Below, piece after piece: positions 17,265 through 26,214 of a stretch of DNA of 44,698 nucleotides; position 1 is the stretch's first letter; each line of letters starts with the position of its first letter. The DNA is from CAVQBP01 sp964448105. Its GTDB lineage: Bacteria > Bacteroidota > Ignavibacteria > Ignavibacteriales > Ignavibacteriaceae. The stretch is taken from NCBI GenBank assembly GCA_964448105.1, contig CAYUVK010000034.1, positions 1 through 44,698 of the forward strand. Reading direction: 5' to 3'. The notes beneath the pieces are model-generated. The model did not search any database and had not been told where the DNA came from. It worked only from the letters and a program-made list of their open reading frames with translations. The translations under genes were made by a program, and so were the position numbers.

Positions 17265-17637
17265 TCACTGATCATAGCTTAAATTTTTTTCTGTTCAAAA
17301 CATATTAAAAAAAGAAAGAAAATCATTTGAGTTATTTGGGTTTATTAAAATTTTGGAATTTAAATCACAACAATTAATCATTTAATCATTTTTAAAATAC
17401 ACGGAAATAAATTCTAAAAAAGAAGAAATAAATTTGAATATATTATTTTCAAATAAGTAATTATAAAAATTCTGTTACCGATAATTAGAAAATTCAATCT
17501 TAGTAATTAACGTAAATTTATTTTGCCTTTTTTAATTATATAAGATATTTTAACCTTATCATTTTAGGAACCACAATGATATTTTATCTTTCAACAAATA
17601 ACCGTGCACATATCTTCAACTTAATAAGGAGAGAAAA
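17265..17637. other. Intergenic region, divergent promoters presumed
   Basis: A 373-bp, strongly AT-rich gap between the minus-strand cytochrome block and the plus-strand DUF5362 gene. I see no ORF of credible length, no strong hairpin and no RNA gene. An AAGGAGAG ribosome-binding site for 17638 lies at its right end. Confidence 0.5.
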
Positions 17638-18012
17638 ATGAACGAAAGCAATACAATTTCACCAACGCTGCAAATGACAGTTAATAAGATGACAGGGGAT
17701 ATGCAGTTTGTAGGAATATTTTATATAATTGGAGGAGCATTAGAGTGCTTATCTATTATCGGGGCAATTATCGGGATACCTTTAATTATTTGCGGATTAA
17801 GGATTAGAGAATCCGCCGATTCTTTTAAAGGGTATCTAACTACCAGCGATTCCTCTATGCTGGAAAGAGCTTTAGAAAGACAGGGCAGGTACTTTTTTAT
17901 TCAAAAAGTATTAATAATTATCTCCATCGCTGTAGTAATTCTTATGATAATTTTTTGGATTGTTATTGGTATATCATTGCTTTCAAATTTTTCACATTAT
18001 CGAAGCATTTAA
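17638..18012 (+). CDS. DUF5362-like small membrane protein
   Basis: A 124-residue protein with two hydrophobic regions (about 22-50, rich in Gly/Ile, and 88-116) separated by a charged stretch SFKGYLTTSDSSMLERALERQGRYF. That arrangement, with MTGDMQFVGIFYIIGG near the N-terminus, matches the DUF5362 family of small membrane proteins in Bacteroidota and relatives, whose function is unknown. A clear AAGGAGAG lies before the ATG. The next gene (cyclophilin) begins about 110 bp downstream on the same strand, so co-transcription is possible but not shown. Confidence 0.7.
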   Translation: MNESNTISPTLQMTVNKMTGDMQFVGIFYIIGGALECLSIIGAIIGIPLIICGLRIRESADSFKGYLTTSDSSMLERALERQGRYFFIQKVLIIISIAVVILMIIFWIVIGISLLSNFSHYRSI

Positions 18013-18120
18013 TCAACTACCTTTTTATTATGTAATTGGGGCATTCTAATGCCCCTTATCAAAAAGAAAAAATTATTAAGTTTAACATTAATAATTTGTG
18101 AACATCTTTTTAATAGGCAA

Positions 18121-18705
18121 ATGAAAAAATTTAGTATTGTTCTAATTCTTCTTGCAAGTACTATCATTCTAACTGCTAAGGAAGCTAGAGATCCGTTAGT
18201 TATAATAAAAACGGAATTGGGAAATATTGAAGTGGAGATATTTCAGAATAAAGCTCCGATTTCAGCAGGAAATTTTTTAAAACATGTAGATGAGGGGATT
18301 TATAAAAACTCATCATTCTATAGAACAGTTACATTAAATAACCAGCCAAACAATGATGTTAAAATAGAAGTAATTCAAGGCGGTTTATTTGATAAATCGG
18401 ATAAATATCCGACAATAAAACACGAAACGACAAAAGAGACGGGCATACTTCATAAAGACCGTACAATTTCATATGCAAGGAATGAACCGGGAACAGCAAG
18501 TACGGAATTCTTCATTTGCATTGGGGATCAACCGGAACTTGATTACGGAGGAAGAAGAAATCCGGACAGGCAGGGCTTTGCAGCTTTCGGAAAAGTTATT
18601 AGGGGAATGGATGTTGTAAGAAAAATCCATACAGAATCTGCCGACGGACAGATGCTGAATCCAAAAATTAAGATCTACAATATTGAAAGAATAAAACAGG
18701 ATTAG
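18121..18705 (+). CDS. Exported cyclophilin-type peptidyl-prolyl isomerase
   Basis: A protein of about 194 residues that should catalyse cis/trans isomerisation of Xaa-Pro bonds, here outside the cytoplasm. A signal peptide (about 1-20, MKKFSIVLILLASTIILTA) precedes the cyclophilin core: TELGNIEVEIFQNKAP, NFLKHVDEGIYKNSSFYR with the catalytic Arg, VIQGG, and a region with STEFFICIGDQPELDYGG and GFAAFGKVIRGMDVVRKI. The F-x-x-F signature near the active site (TEFFICIG) is intact. An upstream in-frame ATG at 18049 has no ribosome-binding site and would bury the signal peptide, so I take 18121. Confidence 0.9.
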   Translation: MKKFSIVLILLASTIILTAKEARDPLVIIKTELGNIEVEIFQNKAPISAGNFLKHVDEGIYKNSSFYRTVTLNNQPNNDVKIEVIQGGLFDKSDKYPTIKHETTKETGILHKDRTISYARNEPGTASTEFFICIGDQPELDYGGRRNPDRQGFAAFGKVIRGMDVVRKIHTESADGQMLNPKIKIYNIERIKQD

Positions 18706-18974
18706 TCTTTTTTATTTTTATTTAAATTTTTCTTAAGAGGGGAATCTTTCTCGATTAATTTACGATTCATAATTTTTTTAGCATTAATTAAAATGCTAAT
18801 TACATTCATTTAAATATTTTTTAAGATATAAACTTTTCGATATGAATTATTTTAAGCGGCGGAAAGAAAAATTTAAGTTCCCCATAAATAACTGATGGAA
18901 TTAAAATCATTTATTTAATTTAGTTATATCAATTATCAAATTTATTAAGATGTTTTTTAAAGGACCAAATATAG
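18706..18974. other. Intergenic region before the MFS gene
   Basis: About 269 bp, AT-rich, with no gene seen. The end (AAAGGACC, 18958-18965) supplies the ribosome-binding site for the TTG start at 18975. Confidence 0.4.
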
Positions 18975-20273
18975 TTGAACATTAACACTTTGTTTTCCAA
19001 ATATTTCCAATATAAGAAATTTCCTGAGTATGATCCCAAGATTCTTCATCATAATTTATTGATGCATTTCGGTGACGGTTCGATGTATGCATTTGCATTG
19101 AGTTTTATATCTGTAACAACGATCCTCCCTGTTTTTATTCAAAGAATGGGGGGCAATGCGATAGCAATAGGAGCGGTGCCTGTTCTATGGAATCTCGGAA
19201 CAAGCTTTCCGCAGCTTTTTCTAGGTCAGCAAAAAAGCAATGAAAAATTTGTTAAACCGGCAATATTATGGTACAGTGTTATTTACCGTTCTTCGTTTCT
19301 AGCAGTAGGCATTTTTGTCTTTTTCTTTCTTGAATATATAAATATATCATTCTCCGTTCCTCTTGTATTATTTTTTATATTATTAATAACTGTTCTTGGT
19401 AGTATTCCCGGACCACGGTGGGTTAACCTGTTTTCCAAGACCACACCGATAAAATTAAGGGGAAGACTTCTAGCAATTAGGCAGCTCACTGGTTCTTTAC
19501 TTGGCATTTTAGCAGGTTCAATTACTATTGTGATCTTGTCGTCAATAGGCTTTCCGAAAAATTTTGCAGTTTTGTTTTTTCTATGTTTTGTATTCATGTT
19601 TGCATCATTTTATTTTCTAAAAGGAGTGAATGAACCTGAAGAAATTTTAAGCGAAGAATTAACAGTTGCAAAGATTAGAAAATATGAAAGAATTAAAATA
19701 GCCATTAAAGAAAATAAAAACTTCAAAAATTACTTAATTGCAGACGGGTTGTTATTAATAGGATTAACAGCTTCTGCATTTTACGCTGTTTATGCAATTG
19801 AAAGGTTTCAATTATCAACCTCTTATGCAGGTTCATTTACAATTATTTTTATGGCAAGTACAGTACTTGGGAATGTAATATTTGGTTTTTTAGCGGATAT
19901 ATTCGGGCATAAAATAAATCTGATGATTATGGCAGCAACCTTACTTCTTGCTAGTTTAAGTGCGATAATTTCTATTAATCCGTTAACCTTCGGCAGTGTT
20001 TTTTTCTTCTTTGCTCTTGCTCAAAGCATTCAGGGGATATCCCGAGTGGCTTTTGTTGTTGAACTCAGCGGTGAAAAAAATACAACGCTCTATGCATCCT
20101 TATTAAATTCCATTACCGCACCTGCTTTATTGTTTGGAATTTTTGCAGGAATTATTATTTCGATTATTGGTTATCCGATTGTTTTTGGTATCTATGTTTT
20201 AATATCAGGAGCAACAATCTACTGGCTGTATAAAAAAGTCGATGAACCAAGGCAATTAAAGATTGATCATTAA
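18975..20273 (+). CDS. MFS transporter
   Basis: A 432-residue permease with about 12 membrane segments. The N-terminal stretch LLMHFGDGSMYAFALSFIS and the cytoplasmic loop with TPIKLRGRLLAIRQLTGS are typical of an MFS group often annotated only as MFS transporter; the second half has the loop FGFLADIFGHKINL. The substrate is unknown. The start codon is TTG, supported by AAAGGA about 10 bases upstream. Using the first ATG instead would cut away the cytoplasmic N-terminus just before the first helix. Its 3' end overlaps the convergent DoxX gene by 4 bp. Confidence 0.85.
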   Translation: MNINTLFSKYFQYKKFPEYDPKILHHNLLMHFGDGSMYAFALSFISVTTILPVFIQRMGGNAIAIGAVPVLWNLGTSFPQLFLGQQKSNEKFVKPAILWYSVIYRSSFLAVGIFVFFFLEYINISFSVPLVLFFILLITVLGSIPGPRWVNLFSKTTPIKLRGRLLAIRQLTGSLLGILAGSITIVILSSIGFPKNFAVLFFLCFVFMFASFYFLKGVNEPEEILSEELTVAKIRKYERIKIAIKENKNFKNYLIADGLLLIGLTASAFYAVYAIERFQLSTSYAGSFTIIFMASTVLGNVIFGFLADIFGHKINLMIMAATLLLASLSAIISINPLTFGSVFFFFALAQSIQGISRVAFVVELSGEKNTTLYASLLNSITAPALLFGIFAGIIISIIGYPIVFGIYVLISGATIYWLYKKVDEPRQLKIDH

Positions 20274-20722
20274 AATATGTTATGTTGAATCAGTAGATAA
20301 TCTAAACTATAATCCATTGGTCCGGCCAGTAAAATAATTAACGTAATAACTAAAAAAGTAAAAGGATATGAAGCACCGCTTGGTCCTAAAAATCCATTTG
20401 GCAGCATAACAATTGTAGCAACAAGCATATTTATGAAAACCAGAATGGCTGCCGGCCTGGTTAGGAAACCAATTGTTAACATGATTCCTCCTATAAATTC
20501 CGTGTAACTGCTAAGGTAAGTGAGCGGTACAGAGAAACCCATTTTCCCGTAAAATTGTACAGTAGTATCAAAACCAAAACCACCAAACCAGCATAAAACT
20601 TTACCGGAACCTACTATAAACAAAATAATTCCAATGGTCAATCTAAGTAATAATACACTGGTATTAATAAGTTTAGCATTAGTCCCGGTTAAAGTTTTAG
20701 CTATTATCTTGTTATTATTCAT
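20270..20722 (-). CDS. DoxX family membrane protein
   Basis: A 150-residue protein with four membrane helices. It has the DoxX pattern: LLRLTIGIILFIVGSGKV at the first helix, then FYGKMGF, LTYLSSYTEFIGGIMLTIGFLTRPAA and a last helix ending in MDYSLDYLL. DoxX proteins are inner-membrane proteins of poorly defined role; some are linked to thiosulfate:quinone oxidoreductase, others to oxidative stress. It is 16 bp downstream of a second, shorter DoxX-like gene, so the two likely form an operon and perhaps a complex. Confidence 0.85.
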   Translation of the reverse strand: MNNNKIIAKTLTGTNAKLINTSVLLLRLTIGIILFIVGSGKVLCWFGGFGFDTTVQFYGKMGFSVPLTYLSSYTEFIGGIMLTIGFLTRPAAILVFINMLVATIVMLPNGFLGPSGASYPFTFLVITLIILLAGPMDYSLDYLLIQHNIF

Positions 20723-20738
20723 AGTGATCTATTCCATA

Positions 20739-21071
20739 TTAAATAGGAAATAATGTATTGCTAAAAAGAGGACTCATGATTCTTAAATTGGAAGCAACAG
20801 CACCTCCAAGATATCCTGTCAATAATATTGCACCAAAAATTGATGTGAACGGAATAATATAAAGAAAAATGAGAATTAACAATATTAGTCCGATTACAGG
20901 AATAAGATAAACAGGATAACCAAGTTTATTAGTTGCTTCTACAACTTGAGCTGTCTTCAATAATTTTGTGATGCTATCAAAGAGCATAAACAGCACAACT
21001 ATTATGCTCATTATTCTTCCAATCCAAAGTTTTTTCTTCGATACTTGTTCGGTTTGCATATTTGTTTTCAT
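20739..21071 (-). CDS. DoxX-like small membrane protein, apparently short at the C-terminus
   Basis: About 110 residues with three to four hydrophobic segments. It resembles the DoxX-like family, with FDSITKLLKTAQVVEATNKLGYP and the family phrase LLTGYLGGAVASNLRI followed by SPLFSNTLFPI. Relatives usually continue past LFP with a last helix of about 20 residues (Y-x-G-x-x-x-W-x-x-L-Y-L-R), while here a TAA follows immediately, so the fourth helix is missing. I use ATG 21071: the GGAGG ribosome-binding site is 8 bases upstream of it, whereas the ATG at 21086 lies in front of that site. Confidence 0.75.
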   Translation of the reverse strand: MKTNMQTEQVSKKKLWIGRIMSIIVVLFMLFDSITKLLKTAQVVEATNKLGYPVYLIPVIGLILLILIFLYIIPFTSIFGAILLTGYLGGAVASNLRIMSPLFSNTLFPI

Positions 21072-21238
21072 GATCATTTCCTCCATTCTTTTGATTTATT
21101 TATATCTTAATTTCTGTTATAAACATACGGTGTCTAGCAAAAAGGTAAAAGGTGCAAACACGGCAATTTAAGGAGTTGATTACGACAATTGATGTGTGAC
21201 TTTTAATTTAAATGATGATTTTAAATTTAAAATAAAAA

Positions 21239-21264
21239 ACCCCGACCAAAAGAATGATCAGGGT
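21239..21264 (-). terminator. Rho-independent terminator after the type IX cargo gene
   Basis: A 10-bp stem (ACCCTGATCA with TGGTCGGGGT on the minus strand, two G-U pairs) and a 6-nt loop, followed by TTTTTT. It lies about 22 bp past the stop codon of the secreted protein at 21287. Confidence 0.8.
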
Positions 21265-21286
21265 CTTTTGCTTACATATTTGAAAG

Positions 21287-23716
21287 TTATTTTATATATA
21301 TCATTTTTTTCGATTGACTGAATTCACCGGCAGTCATTTGATAAATATAACTTCCACTACTTACCTGTTTTCCATTCTGGTCTATACCGTTCCAGCTTAA
21401 AGTGTGGATTCCTGATTTGGTATAACCGGAGAATAACGTAGTTATTTCTTTTCCGATTATATCATATACTTTAATTGTTACGAAATCATCTTTAGGAACT
21501 GAAAACTTAATAAGGGTTGTGGGATTAAATGGATTTGGGTAATTCTGACTCAAAGTATAATCACTAGGCATCTTGACACTTTCATACGAAATTTCTACTT
21601 CTATATTCCGTATAGAATTATCATTTTCATCCGCAACTATAAGATTTTCAACAACCAAATCTTCAGGCTTTATAAGATCAAATGGAATGGATGCAATTAA
21701 ATATTCACCGGCATTTAGAGTACCCGATTTATCATCATAAGATAGCATTCTCAAGAATGAATTATCTTGATAATAGACAGCCTGATTAAAAATCGAAGTC
21801 ATTTTTGTACTTTGTGGGATTGATAATCCCAGATTATTTAATTCAATTTGTAAACCTTTTACTTTTTTTAGTGTCTCCAAACCAATTGAAATACCTTCTT
21901 TTGTAAAATAAAAGGTAACCTTGGCGTCCATACCAGGTGTAATCTTATGCACACCCCTTATTGCAAAATTAAAAGAATTTGCAAGTGTTTTACGAATCGG
22001 AGAATTACTTGGATAGGTGCCCGTAAGTATTATATTCTGCAGAACGGCAAGATCGAGTACATCAATTTTCCCATCTCTTGTTGGAAGAGGATCGCCTAAA
22101 GTCCAGGGAGAAATATCACCGTTAGAGAATTGGCCGGAACTGAATTTTACCCTGCCAATTATATAATCAATCATCGAAAGGATATCTAATATATTAACCT
22201 GGTTATCAAGATTAACGTCACCCAGTATTCCCTCAAGCGGTCCATTAATTATATTTATTACCTCATCGGGCCCTGTTCCTAAATCTGCGTTAGTAACGGG
22301 CGAACCGGTGGCGCCGATTACATCCGATAAATGATTAAAAGTTTTCATAGAATCTCCTGAAATACTTAATAAATCGTATGAGAATTCAATTATATCCTGC
22401 TCACCTTGGTTGGCAATTAATGCATTAGTCCCATTACCAAGTATTACCATTTTAACGGTATCAACAGATGAGCCATCAGACAAAAAAGTGCCGCGGTAAA
22501 TTTTATAGTTGAAATTAAATTGACTTGCCGGGATTGCAGCACCTCTTGAAATGGATCTTAAAACTAATCCACCGTTTGAATTACCAACTAGAAGTTTAAA
22601 TTGCAGCGCTTTCAGAGGCTGACCGGAATAACCACTCAGAACTACTGTATCCGGATTGCCGGTAGAGCCATTTAACAAATTTCTTGCGGACGATTTAAAT
22701 TTCAGCAATCCGCTTGATGATTGAGCCTTACCGATGCCGTTTAATAAAAGTGTGGCAGGAGAGCCAGGAGCATTATGGGTGAATCTTATTGTTCCGCTTT
22801 CAGGCCCATCGGCTGTCGGAGTAAAAGTAACATCGAATATCTGCGAACTGTCAGGTGCTAATGTAACAGGTTCTATATTTGGCAAAAAATTAAATACTGG
22901 ATTTGTCGACTCAATGTTTGTAATTACCAAATCGTCAATTGTACCTTCATTTTTAACTGTAAAATGAAGTGTACTTGAACTTCCGACACTAACTGTATCG
23001 AAATTTAACGAAGTAGGAGTAATTGAAAATATTATTGATGGTATAGTTAAATCTATGCTAAAATCATCTATTGCCAAACCATCGTCAGATGAGGATACAT
23101 CCACGTCCTGCCATCTAATCCAGAATTGAGCACTCGCAGGAATTGACAAGCCGGTAATTGTAGAATTAATTTCAGTGCGGTTTTCAGGTAAATTGCCGTC
23201 TAATGCGCCTGAAATATTTGTGTTCGGACTGAAAAAATCCAGACCGTTAATATTAGTCCAGTCCCCATCAGATAAGCTGGTAGCGTTTACACTATATTGA
23301 AATTTTAAAGTATCTGCTTCACTTCTGCTAGAAGAACCGGCCCGCCATTGTTCACCTGTATATGATATATGAATTACAGTAACGACAGCATTGCTATTAT
23401 TTATAAAGTTGGCCCCGAATACTGAAGCTACACCACTGGATCGAATACTTCCAAGAGCTCTTTCAGTACTATCTTCCGGACCAAAGCTATAAGTATCACC
23501 CGTTCTTGAACTACCGGTACCTGTTGAATATAAACTGTCGGCATCTGTCCCGTTTTCTAATAAATGCCAGCCATTTGGTAAGACAGATGACGACCCCGTA
23601 TCTGCCAGGGTATTAAAATCCTGAGAATACCCCGAACTGTTTAATTGAATTTGAGAAAGTGAAACCGAACAAAATGAAAACAAGGAAACGATGAACATTA
23701 ATCCGTATTTTTTCAT
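21287..23716 (-). CDS. Large secreted protein with ASH-like and dockerin-like domains and a type IX sorting domain
   Basis: An 809-residue exported protein. In order: signal peptide (about 1-21); an extracellular domain (about 25-225) with ERALGSIRS and RWQDVDVSSSDDGLAIDDFS, found in many secreted bacterial proteins; an ASPM/Hydin-like Ig domain (about 233-330, opening TPTSLNFDTVSVGSS); a cohesin-like beta region (about 335-490); a dockerin-like pair of Asp-rich loops (GDVNLDNQVNILD, 499-511, and DGKIDVLDLAVLQ, 548-560). It ends in a type IX sorting domain with SQNYPNPFNPTT and a final SGSYIYQ...KKMIYIK. It is probably surface-attached or released, binding calcium and perhaps other proteins. 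No enzymatic domain is visible. A terminator follows at 21239-21264. Confidence 0.88.
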   Translation of the reverse strand: MKKYGLMFIVSLFSFCSVSLSQIQLNSSGYSQDFNTLADTGSSSVLPNGWHLLENGTDADSLYSTGTGSSRTGDTYSFGPEDSTERALGSIRSSGVASVFGANFINNSNAVVTVIHISYTGEQWRAGSSSRSEADTLKFQYSVNATSLSDGDWTNINGLDFFSPNTNISGALDGNLPENRTEINSTITGLSIPASAQFWIRWQDVDVSSSDDGLAIDDFSIDLTIPSIIFSITPTSLNFDTVSVGSSSTLHFTVKNEGTIDDLVITNIESTNPVFNFLPNIEPVTLAPDSSQIFDVTFTPTADGPESGTIRFTHNAPGSPATLLLNGIGKAQSSSGLLKFKSSARNLLNGSTGNPDTVVLSGYSGQPLKALQFKLLVGNSNGGLVLRSISRGAAIPASQFNFNYKIYRGTFLSDGSSVDTVKMVILGNGTNALIANQGEQDIIEFSYDLLSISGDSMKTFNHLSDVIGATGSPVTNADLGTGPDEVINIINGPLEGILGDVNLDNQVNILDILSMIDYIIGRVKFSSGQFSNGDISPWTLGDPLPTRDGKIDVLDLAVLQNIILTGTYPSNSPIRKTLANSFNFAIRGVHKITPGMDAKVTFYFTKEGISIGLETLKKVKGLQIELNNLGLSIPQSTKMTSIFNQAVYYQDNSFLRMLSYDDKSGTLNAGEYLIASIPFDLIKPEDLVVENLIVADENDNSIRNIEVEISYESVKMPSDYTLSQNYPNPFNPTTLIKFSVPKDDFVTIKVYDIIGKEITTLFSGYTKSGIHTLSWNGIDQNGKQVSSGSYIYQMTAGEFSQSKKMIYIK

Positions 23717-24125
23717 TTTAACCCCCGTAATTAGTTTAAGAAATGTTATTTAATTAGAGCACGCTCCTTTTTAAGGTTTGATTTAAAAAAATTATTTGAA
23801 CTTATTGCAGATTTAAAATGAGGGTTCATTATAAATCTAAAACAAGCAAATATTAGTGTGACGTAATTGAGTTGATTTATGCTACGTAGTTAAAAAGAAT
23901 TGCGCCCCGATTTTAATAAGTTCCCACTTATTTTTATCAACTCAAGTGACAAGGTAATATAACCATCTTTAAATATCAAATATTTAGAAGAATTTTTTTT
24001 TCTTCCATATTTTTCCAAAATAATAACGGCAGCATTATATATCATTAATCAATAATATCTATTGGTTTAAAAAGAAAATATTATCACTCTGTGAAGGTTT
24101 GAATAAAGGGCCATTAAAAAAATAT
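23717..24125. other. Intergenic region with a spaced inverted repeat
   Basis: A 409-bp gap with no credible gene. The part next to 23716 should hold the promoter of the secreted protein. Within it, TTGAGTTGAT (23867-23876) and ATCAACTCAA (23936-23945) form a perfect 10-bp inverted repeat separated by 59 bp, too far apart for a simple terminator. Nothing else stands out. Confidence 0.45.
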
Positions 24126-24509
24126 TTATTTTTCTTTTTTCTTCATTTGTTTTTCTAAATCTTCTTTCAATCTAAACTTTGTAATTTTTGTAATCAGATT
24201 TAAAGGGATTTTTTTATCAAGAGGAAATTTAATAGTCCCTTTTCTTGTTTCATAAGATGACAATTCTTTGCTGAATTTTTTTATTGGACTTGATGTAGGA
24301 AAAAACCCGATATGATTTTTAAATGCGGCGAAATAAACCAGCACACCGTTCATTTTGAAGGCAGGCATTTGATAACTAATAACTTCTTTAGCATCCGGCG
24401 CAGCTTTCCTAATCGTTTTCCTGATTTGTTCTAATTTTATCTGAATTTTCTTAGGAAAGTTACTTATGTATTCATCTATGTTCTCAATTTTGTTTTTTGT
24501 TGATATCAT
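24126..24509 (-). CDS. DUF1801 (YdhG/YjbR-like) protein
   Basis: A 127-residue protein with the DUF1801 layout: NIDEYISNFPKKIQIKLEQIRKTIRKAAPDAKEVISYQMPAF (read as an N-terminal helical part then ISYQMPAF), VYFAAFKNHIGFFP, and a C-terminal KGTIKFPLDKKIP. The fold resembles frataxin/YdhG proteins, and some relatives are called iron chaperones, but evidence for that is thin. It is the last gene of the nine-gene minus-strand run, 11 bp after a DHFR-like gene, so it is very likely in that operon. Lys is unusually frequent at the C-terminus. Confidence 0.85.
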   Translation of the reverse strand: MISTKNKIENIDEYISNFPKKIQIKLEQIRKTIRKAAPDAKEVISYQMPAFKMNGVLVYFAAFKNHIGFFPTSSPIKKFSKELSSYETRKGTIKFPLDKKIPLNLITKITKFRLKEDLEKQMKKKEK

Positions 24510-24520
24510 ATAAAGTTCCT

Positions 24521-25069
24521 TTACATTTTCTGATAATGCAACACAACAACACCGGAATTAAGATTTTTTGTATCAATTAATTTAAGGTCGAGTCTTGTAT
24601 TTAAACTCTCAAACAACTGTTTTCCTTTGCCTAAAACAATCGGCTGAACCAAAAACCAGTATTCATCAATCATATGTTTTTCTGCTAGGGCTGATGCTAT
24701 GCTGAGACTGCCGGCTGAAATGTTTTTTCCGCTTTGAATTTTCATTTTTAAGACTTCATCTATCATATTACCTTTATTTAATATCGTATTATTCCAGTTT
24801 ACTTCACTTAAAGTTTTTGAAAAAACCACTTTGGATATTCTGTTATATTTATCGGCAAACTTTATCATGCTTTTGGTGCTTCTCGGATCATCTCTTGCAT
24901 GAGGCCAGAAATTTACCATCAATTCGTAAGTTTTTCTTCCGAACAAAACAACATCCACTGTATCCAACAAATCGGCATAAAACTCATGTAATTCATCATC
25001 AGCAATAACTGCTGTATGATCGGCAAAACCATCGATAGTTGCATTAATAGAAAAAATTACTTTTCTCAT
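24521..25069 (-). CDS. RibD C-terminal/dihydrofolate reductase-like protein (paralogue 1)
   Basis: A 182-residue NADPH-binding reductase-fold protein. It has the usual marks of the RibD-C/DHFR-like family: SINATIDGFADH near the N-terminus, VVLFGRKTYELMVNFWP (about 40-56), KVVFSKTL, and a nucleotide-binding ISAGSLSIASALAEK about residue 115. The C-terminal LGKGKQLFES follows. These stand-alone proteins are common in Bacteroidota and Actinobacteria, and real folate or pterin reduction is mostly untested. It is one of three paralogues in the same run (also 25101 and 27169). Confidence 0.88.
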   Translation of the reverse strand: MRKVIFSINATIDGFADHTAVIADDELHEFYADLLDTVDVVLFGRKTYELMVNFWPHARDDPRSTKSMIKFADKYNRISKVVFSKTLSEVNWNNTILNKGNMIDEVLKMKIQSGKNISAGSLSIASALAEKHMIDEYWFLVQPIVLGKGKQLFESLNTRLDLKLIDTKNLNSGVVVLHYQKM

Positions 25070-25100
25070 TATTTTGACCCTGTAGCATATTTATTAATAA

Positions 25101-25724
25101 TTAATGATTTATCACTTTATAATTTAAATGAGTAACCACTTTAGAATTTATTATATCAACAATTTCAAAAGTAAATTTTTCTATATCAATATTTTCAAAC
25201 AACCTAACACCTTTCCCAAGCATTATGGGAGCTAAATGAATACTACATTCATCTATCAACCCGGCATTGAGATATTGCCGGATTGTATCAGCGCCTCCTG
25301 AAATTCTAACATCTTTATTACCGGCATCTTCTTTTGCTCTATCCAAAACGGTCCGAATGTTCTCGCTTGTAAAGAAGAATGTTGTTCCGCCTTTTCTTTC
25401 CCATGGATCGCGTTTCTGATGAGTAAGAACATAAACAGGAACTCCAAAAGGAGCCTTTTCAGGCCAGTTGGCTTCACCTTCTACAAACATTCTTTTCCCC
25501 ATTATATTAGCACCTATCCGGTTAAGAGTCTCTTTAATTATGTCGTTATCTATATTATTTTCTTCTCCACCTTTAAGATCAAGATGTTCCAGGAAACTTT
25601 TTTGCTTGAACATCCAATTATGTATTTCTATCCCGTGATCCCCTAAAGGATTTGCCGGACCGCCGTTTAGCCCGGCTATAAATCCATCTAAAGAAATTCC
25701 GACATCAAAAAAAACTTTACTCAT
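25101..25724 (-). CDS. RibD C-terminal/dihydrofolate reductase-like protein (paralogue 2)
   Basis: About 207 residues, the longest of the three reductase paralogues here. Motifs are DVGISLDGFIAG, GANIMGKRMFVEGEANWP, VYVLTHQKRDPWERKGG (an insertion typical of this subgroup), DVRISGGADTIRQYLNAGLIDE (read as VRISGGADTIRQYL) and LGKGVRLFENI. The GG of the nucleotide-binding turn is intact. The ATG at 25724 is preferred over the one at 25736, because GGAG sits 6 bases before it. It lies 31 bp upstream of paralogue 1. Confidence 0.88.
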   Translation of the reverse strand: MSKVFFDVGISLDGFIAGLNGGPANPLGDHGIEIHNWMFKQKSFLEHLDLKGGEENNIDNDIIKETLNRIGANIMGKRMFVEGEANWPEKAPFGVPVYVLTHQKRDPWERKGGTTFFFTSENIRTVLDRAKEDAGNKDVRISGGADTIRQYLNAGLIDECSIHLAPIMLGKGVRLFENIDIEKFTFEIVDIINSKVVTHLNYKVINH

Positions 25725-25780
25725 TAGTTTCTCCATTTATTATGTTATTTAAAACATAATTTTTAATTGATGTTTTATTT

Positions 25781-26185
25781 CTACATATTTTCCAGAGGCT
25801 GCAGTATACTTACTCTATTACCTTCAGTATCCATAAAAGAAACAAATGTGCCTACTCCGGGGATTGGCATAGGTTCACCTAAAACTTTTCCTCCGGCATT
25901 CTTTACTTTTTGTATTGATTCGTTAATATCATCAACTGCAATTACAACTGAGGGATGATGCGAGATAGGATCATCTGTCTTTTGATAAAAGCCGCCGCCA
26001 ATCATTCCCGGTTTTTTAGGATGCCCTTTTTCATCAGTTTCGGAAGTGGTTACAACCATATACTCACCCATTTCGGGTCCAAGCTGCTGGATTTTCCATC
26101 CGAATGTATTTGTATAAAATTCTGCCATTCGCTTTCTATTTTCGGCAGGCATTTCAAAATGTACTACGGGATTCATCTTTGTCAT
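25781..26185 (-). CDS. VOC-family (glyoxalase-fold) protein
   Basis: A 134-residue single-unit vicinal oxygen chelate protein. It starts VVHFEMPAENRKRMAEFYTNTFGW, has a loop with GMIGGGFYQK, then VVIAVDDINESIQKVKNAGGKVLGEP and ends FVSFMDTEGNRVSILQP. The His near the N-terminus and the C-terminal Asp/Glu region (DTEGN) fit the metal-ligand positions of VOC enzymes. Such proteins include lyases, dioxygenases and drug-binding proteins, so the activity is open. It is spaced 44 bp upstream of reductase paralogue 2 and preceded by its own ribosome-binding site. Confidence 0.85.
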   Translation of the reverse strand: MTKMNPVVHFEMPAENRKRMAEFYTNTFGWKIQQLGPEMGEYMVVTTSETDEKGHPKKPGMIGGGFYQKTDDPISHHPSVVIAVDDINESIQKVKNAGGKVLGEPMPIPGVGTFVSFMDTEGNRVSILQPLENM

Positions 26186-26214
26186 GATTTTTCTCCTTTA
26201 ATTGTTTGTGTAAA

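Noticed and set aside
18049..18120. Upstream ATG of the cyclophilin gene
   Set aside because: It would place 24 extra residues before a good signal peptide and has no ribosome-binding site; the ATG at 18121 fits better.
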